From: JANXLS01 sp038227045
GTDB lineage: Bacteria; Planctomycetota; SZUA-567; H5-PLA8
Reading direction: 5' to 3'
NCBI GenBank assembly: GCA_038227045.1
Contig: JBBRQD010000206.1
Location: forward strand, 1 to 6,189
Length of the DNA stretch: 6,189 nt
A program made the position numbers and the translations under genes. This document shows, piece after piece, positions 6,051 to 6,189 of this stretch; the first letter of the stretch is position 1, and the number at the start of each line of letters is the position of its first letter. The notes under the pieces are model-generated. The model saw only the letters and a list, made by a program, of their open reading frames with translations. It was not told the DNA's origin and made no database searches.

Positions 6051-6189
6051 TGACCTTCCCCACGTTTAGTGGACGCGGCGGTAAGATAGTTTAGCAACCG
6101 CAAGGGGAGATCACAGAAGATGAAACGGCGCGCTTTTACGGACGAGTTTAAACGCCAGGCTGTGGCACTGGCGCTCGACAAGAACTACA
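6051..6189 (+). mobile_element. Left end of an IS3-family insertion sequence
   Basis: From 6051 the sequence reads TGACCTTCCCCACGTTTAGT and then GGACG. This has the 5'-TG terminus and the C-run followed by TTTAGTGGAC that is typical of several IS3-family left inverted repeats. About 70 bp later the orfA start codon appears, the normal distance for this family. The rest of the element, its other end and the flanking target duplication (3-5 bp, perhaps ending in TAG at 6048-6050) are beyond or uncheckable in this window. Confidence 0.65.
6120..6189 (+). CDS. IS3-family transposase OrfA, N-terminal fragment (cut by window edge)
   Basis: Twenty-three codons are visible, reading MKRRAFTDEFKRQAVALALD and then KNY. 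The K-R-R-x-F-(S/T)-x-E-F-K-x-x-A-V pattern is the start of the HTH_Tnp_1 DNA-binding domain of IS3-family OrfA. OrfA usually joins OrfB (the DDE integrase) by -1 frameshifting. GGGGAG (6104-6109) lies 10 nt before the ATG and supports this start. The remainder lies outside the window, so activity cannot be judged. Confidence 0.85.
   Translation, partial: MKRRAFTDEFKRQAVALALDKNY

Noticed and set aside
1..6189. Composite transposon bounded by the two insertion sequences
   Set aside because: The two transposases belong to different families (ISAs1-like and IS3), so they could not mobilise the interval together.

Overview
The window looks like chromosomal DNA from an environmental Gram-negative bacterium, most likely of the Verrucomicrobiota or a relative in the PVC group. 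This is inferred from the gene mix and non-coding texture: a large secreted GH123/DUF4091-like glycosidase-type protein, an ISAs1-type and an IS3-type transposase, long intergenic palindromes, and degenerate repeat filler. No marker gene fixes the phylum. No rRNA, tRNA or CRISPR array was seen.

Layout, left to right. The left edge (1-69, minus) holds the first 23 codons of an ISAs1-family transposase, whose element may end near 139. A spacer follows, containing a strong minus-strand intrinsic terminator (226-292). The terminator serves a small secreted helical protein (313-717, minus) with two LTxxQ-like motifs, reminiscent of Spy/CpxP. A 179-bp divergent region separates this gene from the largest gene of the window (897-3569, plus). 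That gene encodes an 890-residue exported multidomain protein ending in a GH123/DUF4091-type catalytic-like region with an Asp-Glu pair. Three bases after its stop lies a 26-bp-arm, one-mismatch palindrome. Next come a plausible sigma70-type promoter and a complete polyprenyl-phosphate hexose-1-phosphate transferase (3764-5350, plus), the membrane enzyme that starts exopolysaccharide or O-antigen repeat units. It converges on a DinB-superfamily gene (5409-5885, minus) across a 58-bp spacer carrying an inverted repeat plus a third copy of the arm. The right end has short TTAGTGG/TTAGGG heptads and then the left end (6051) and orfA start (6120) of an IS3-family element running out of the window.

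The genes do not form one operon. Each has its own promoter-like or terminator-like surroundings, and strands alternate. The glycan theme (exported glycosidase-like protein beside a glycan-initiating transferase) is suggestive, but no other polysaccharide gene lies here to confirm a locus. The two flanking IS elements are of different families, so they mark insertion-prone DNA and not a composite transposon. I found no clear new defence or mobile system. The items most worth following are the palindromes, the unusual domain stack of the 890-residue protein and its uncertain substrate.
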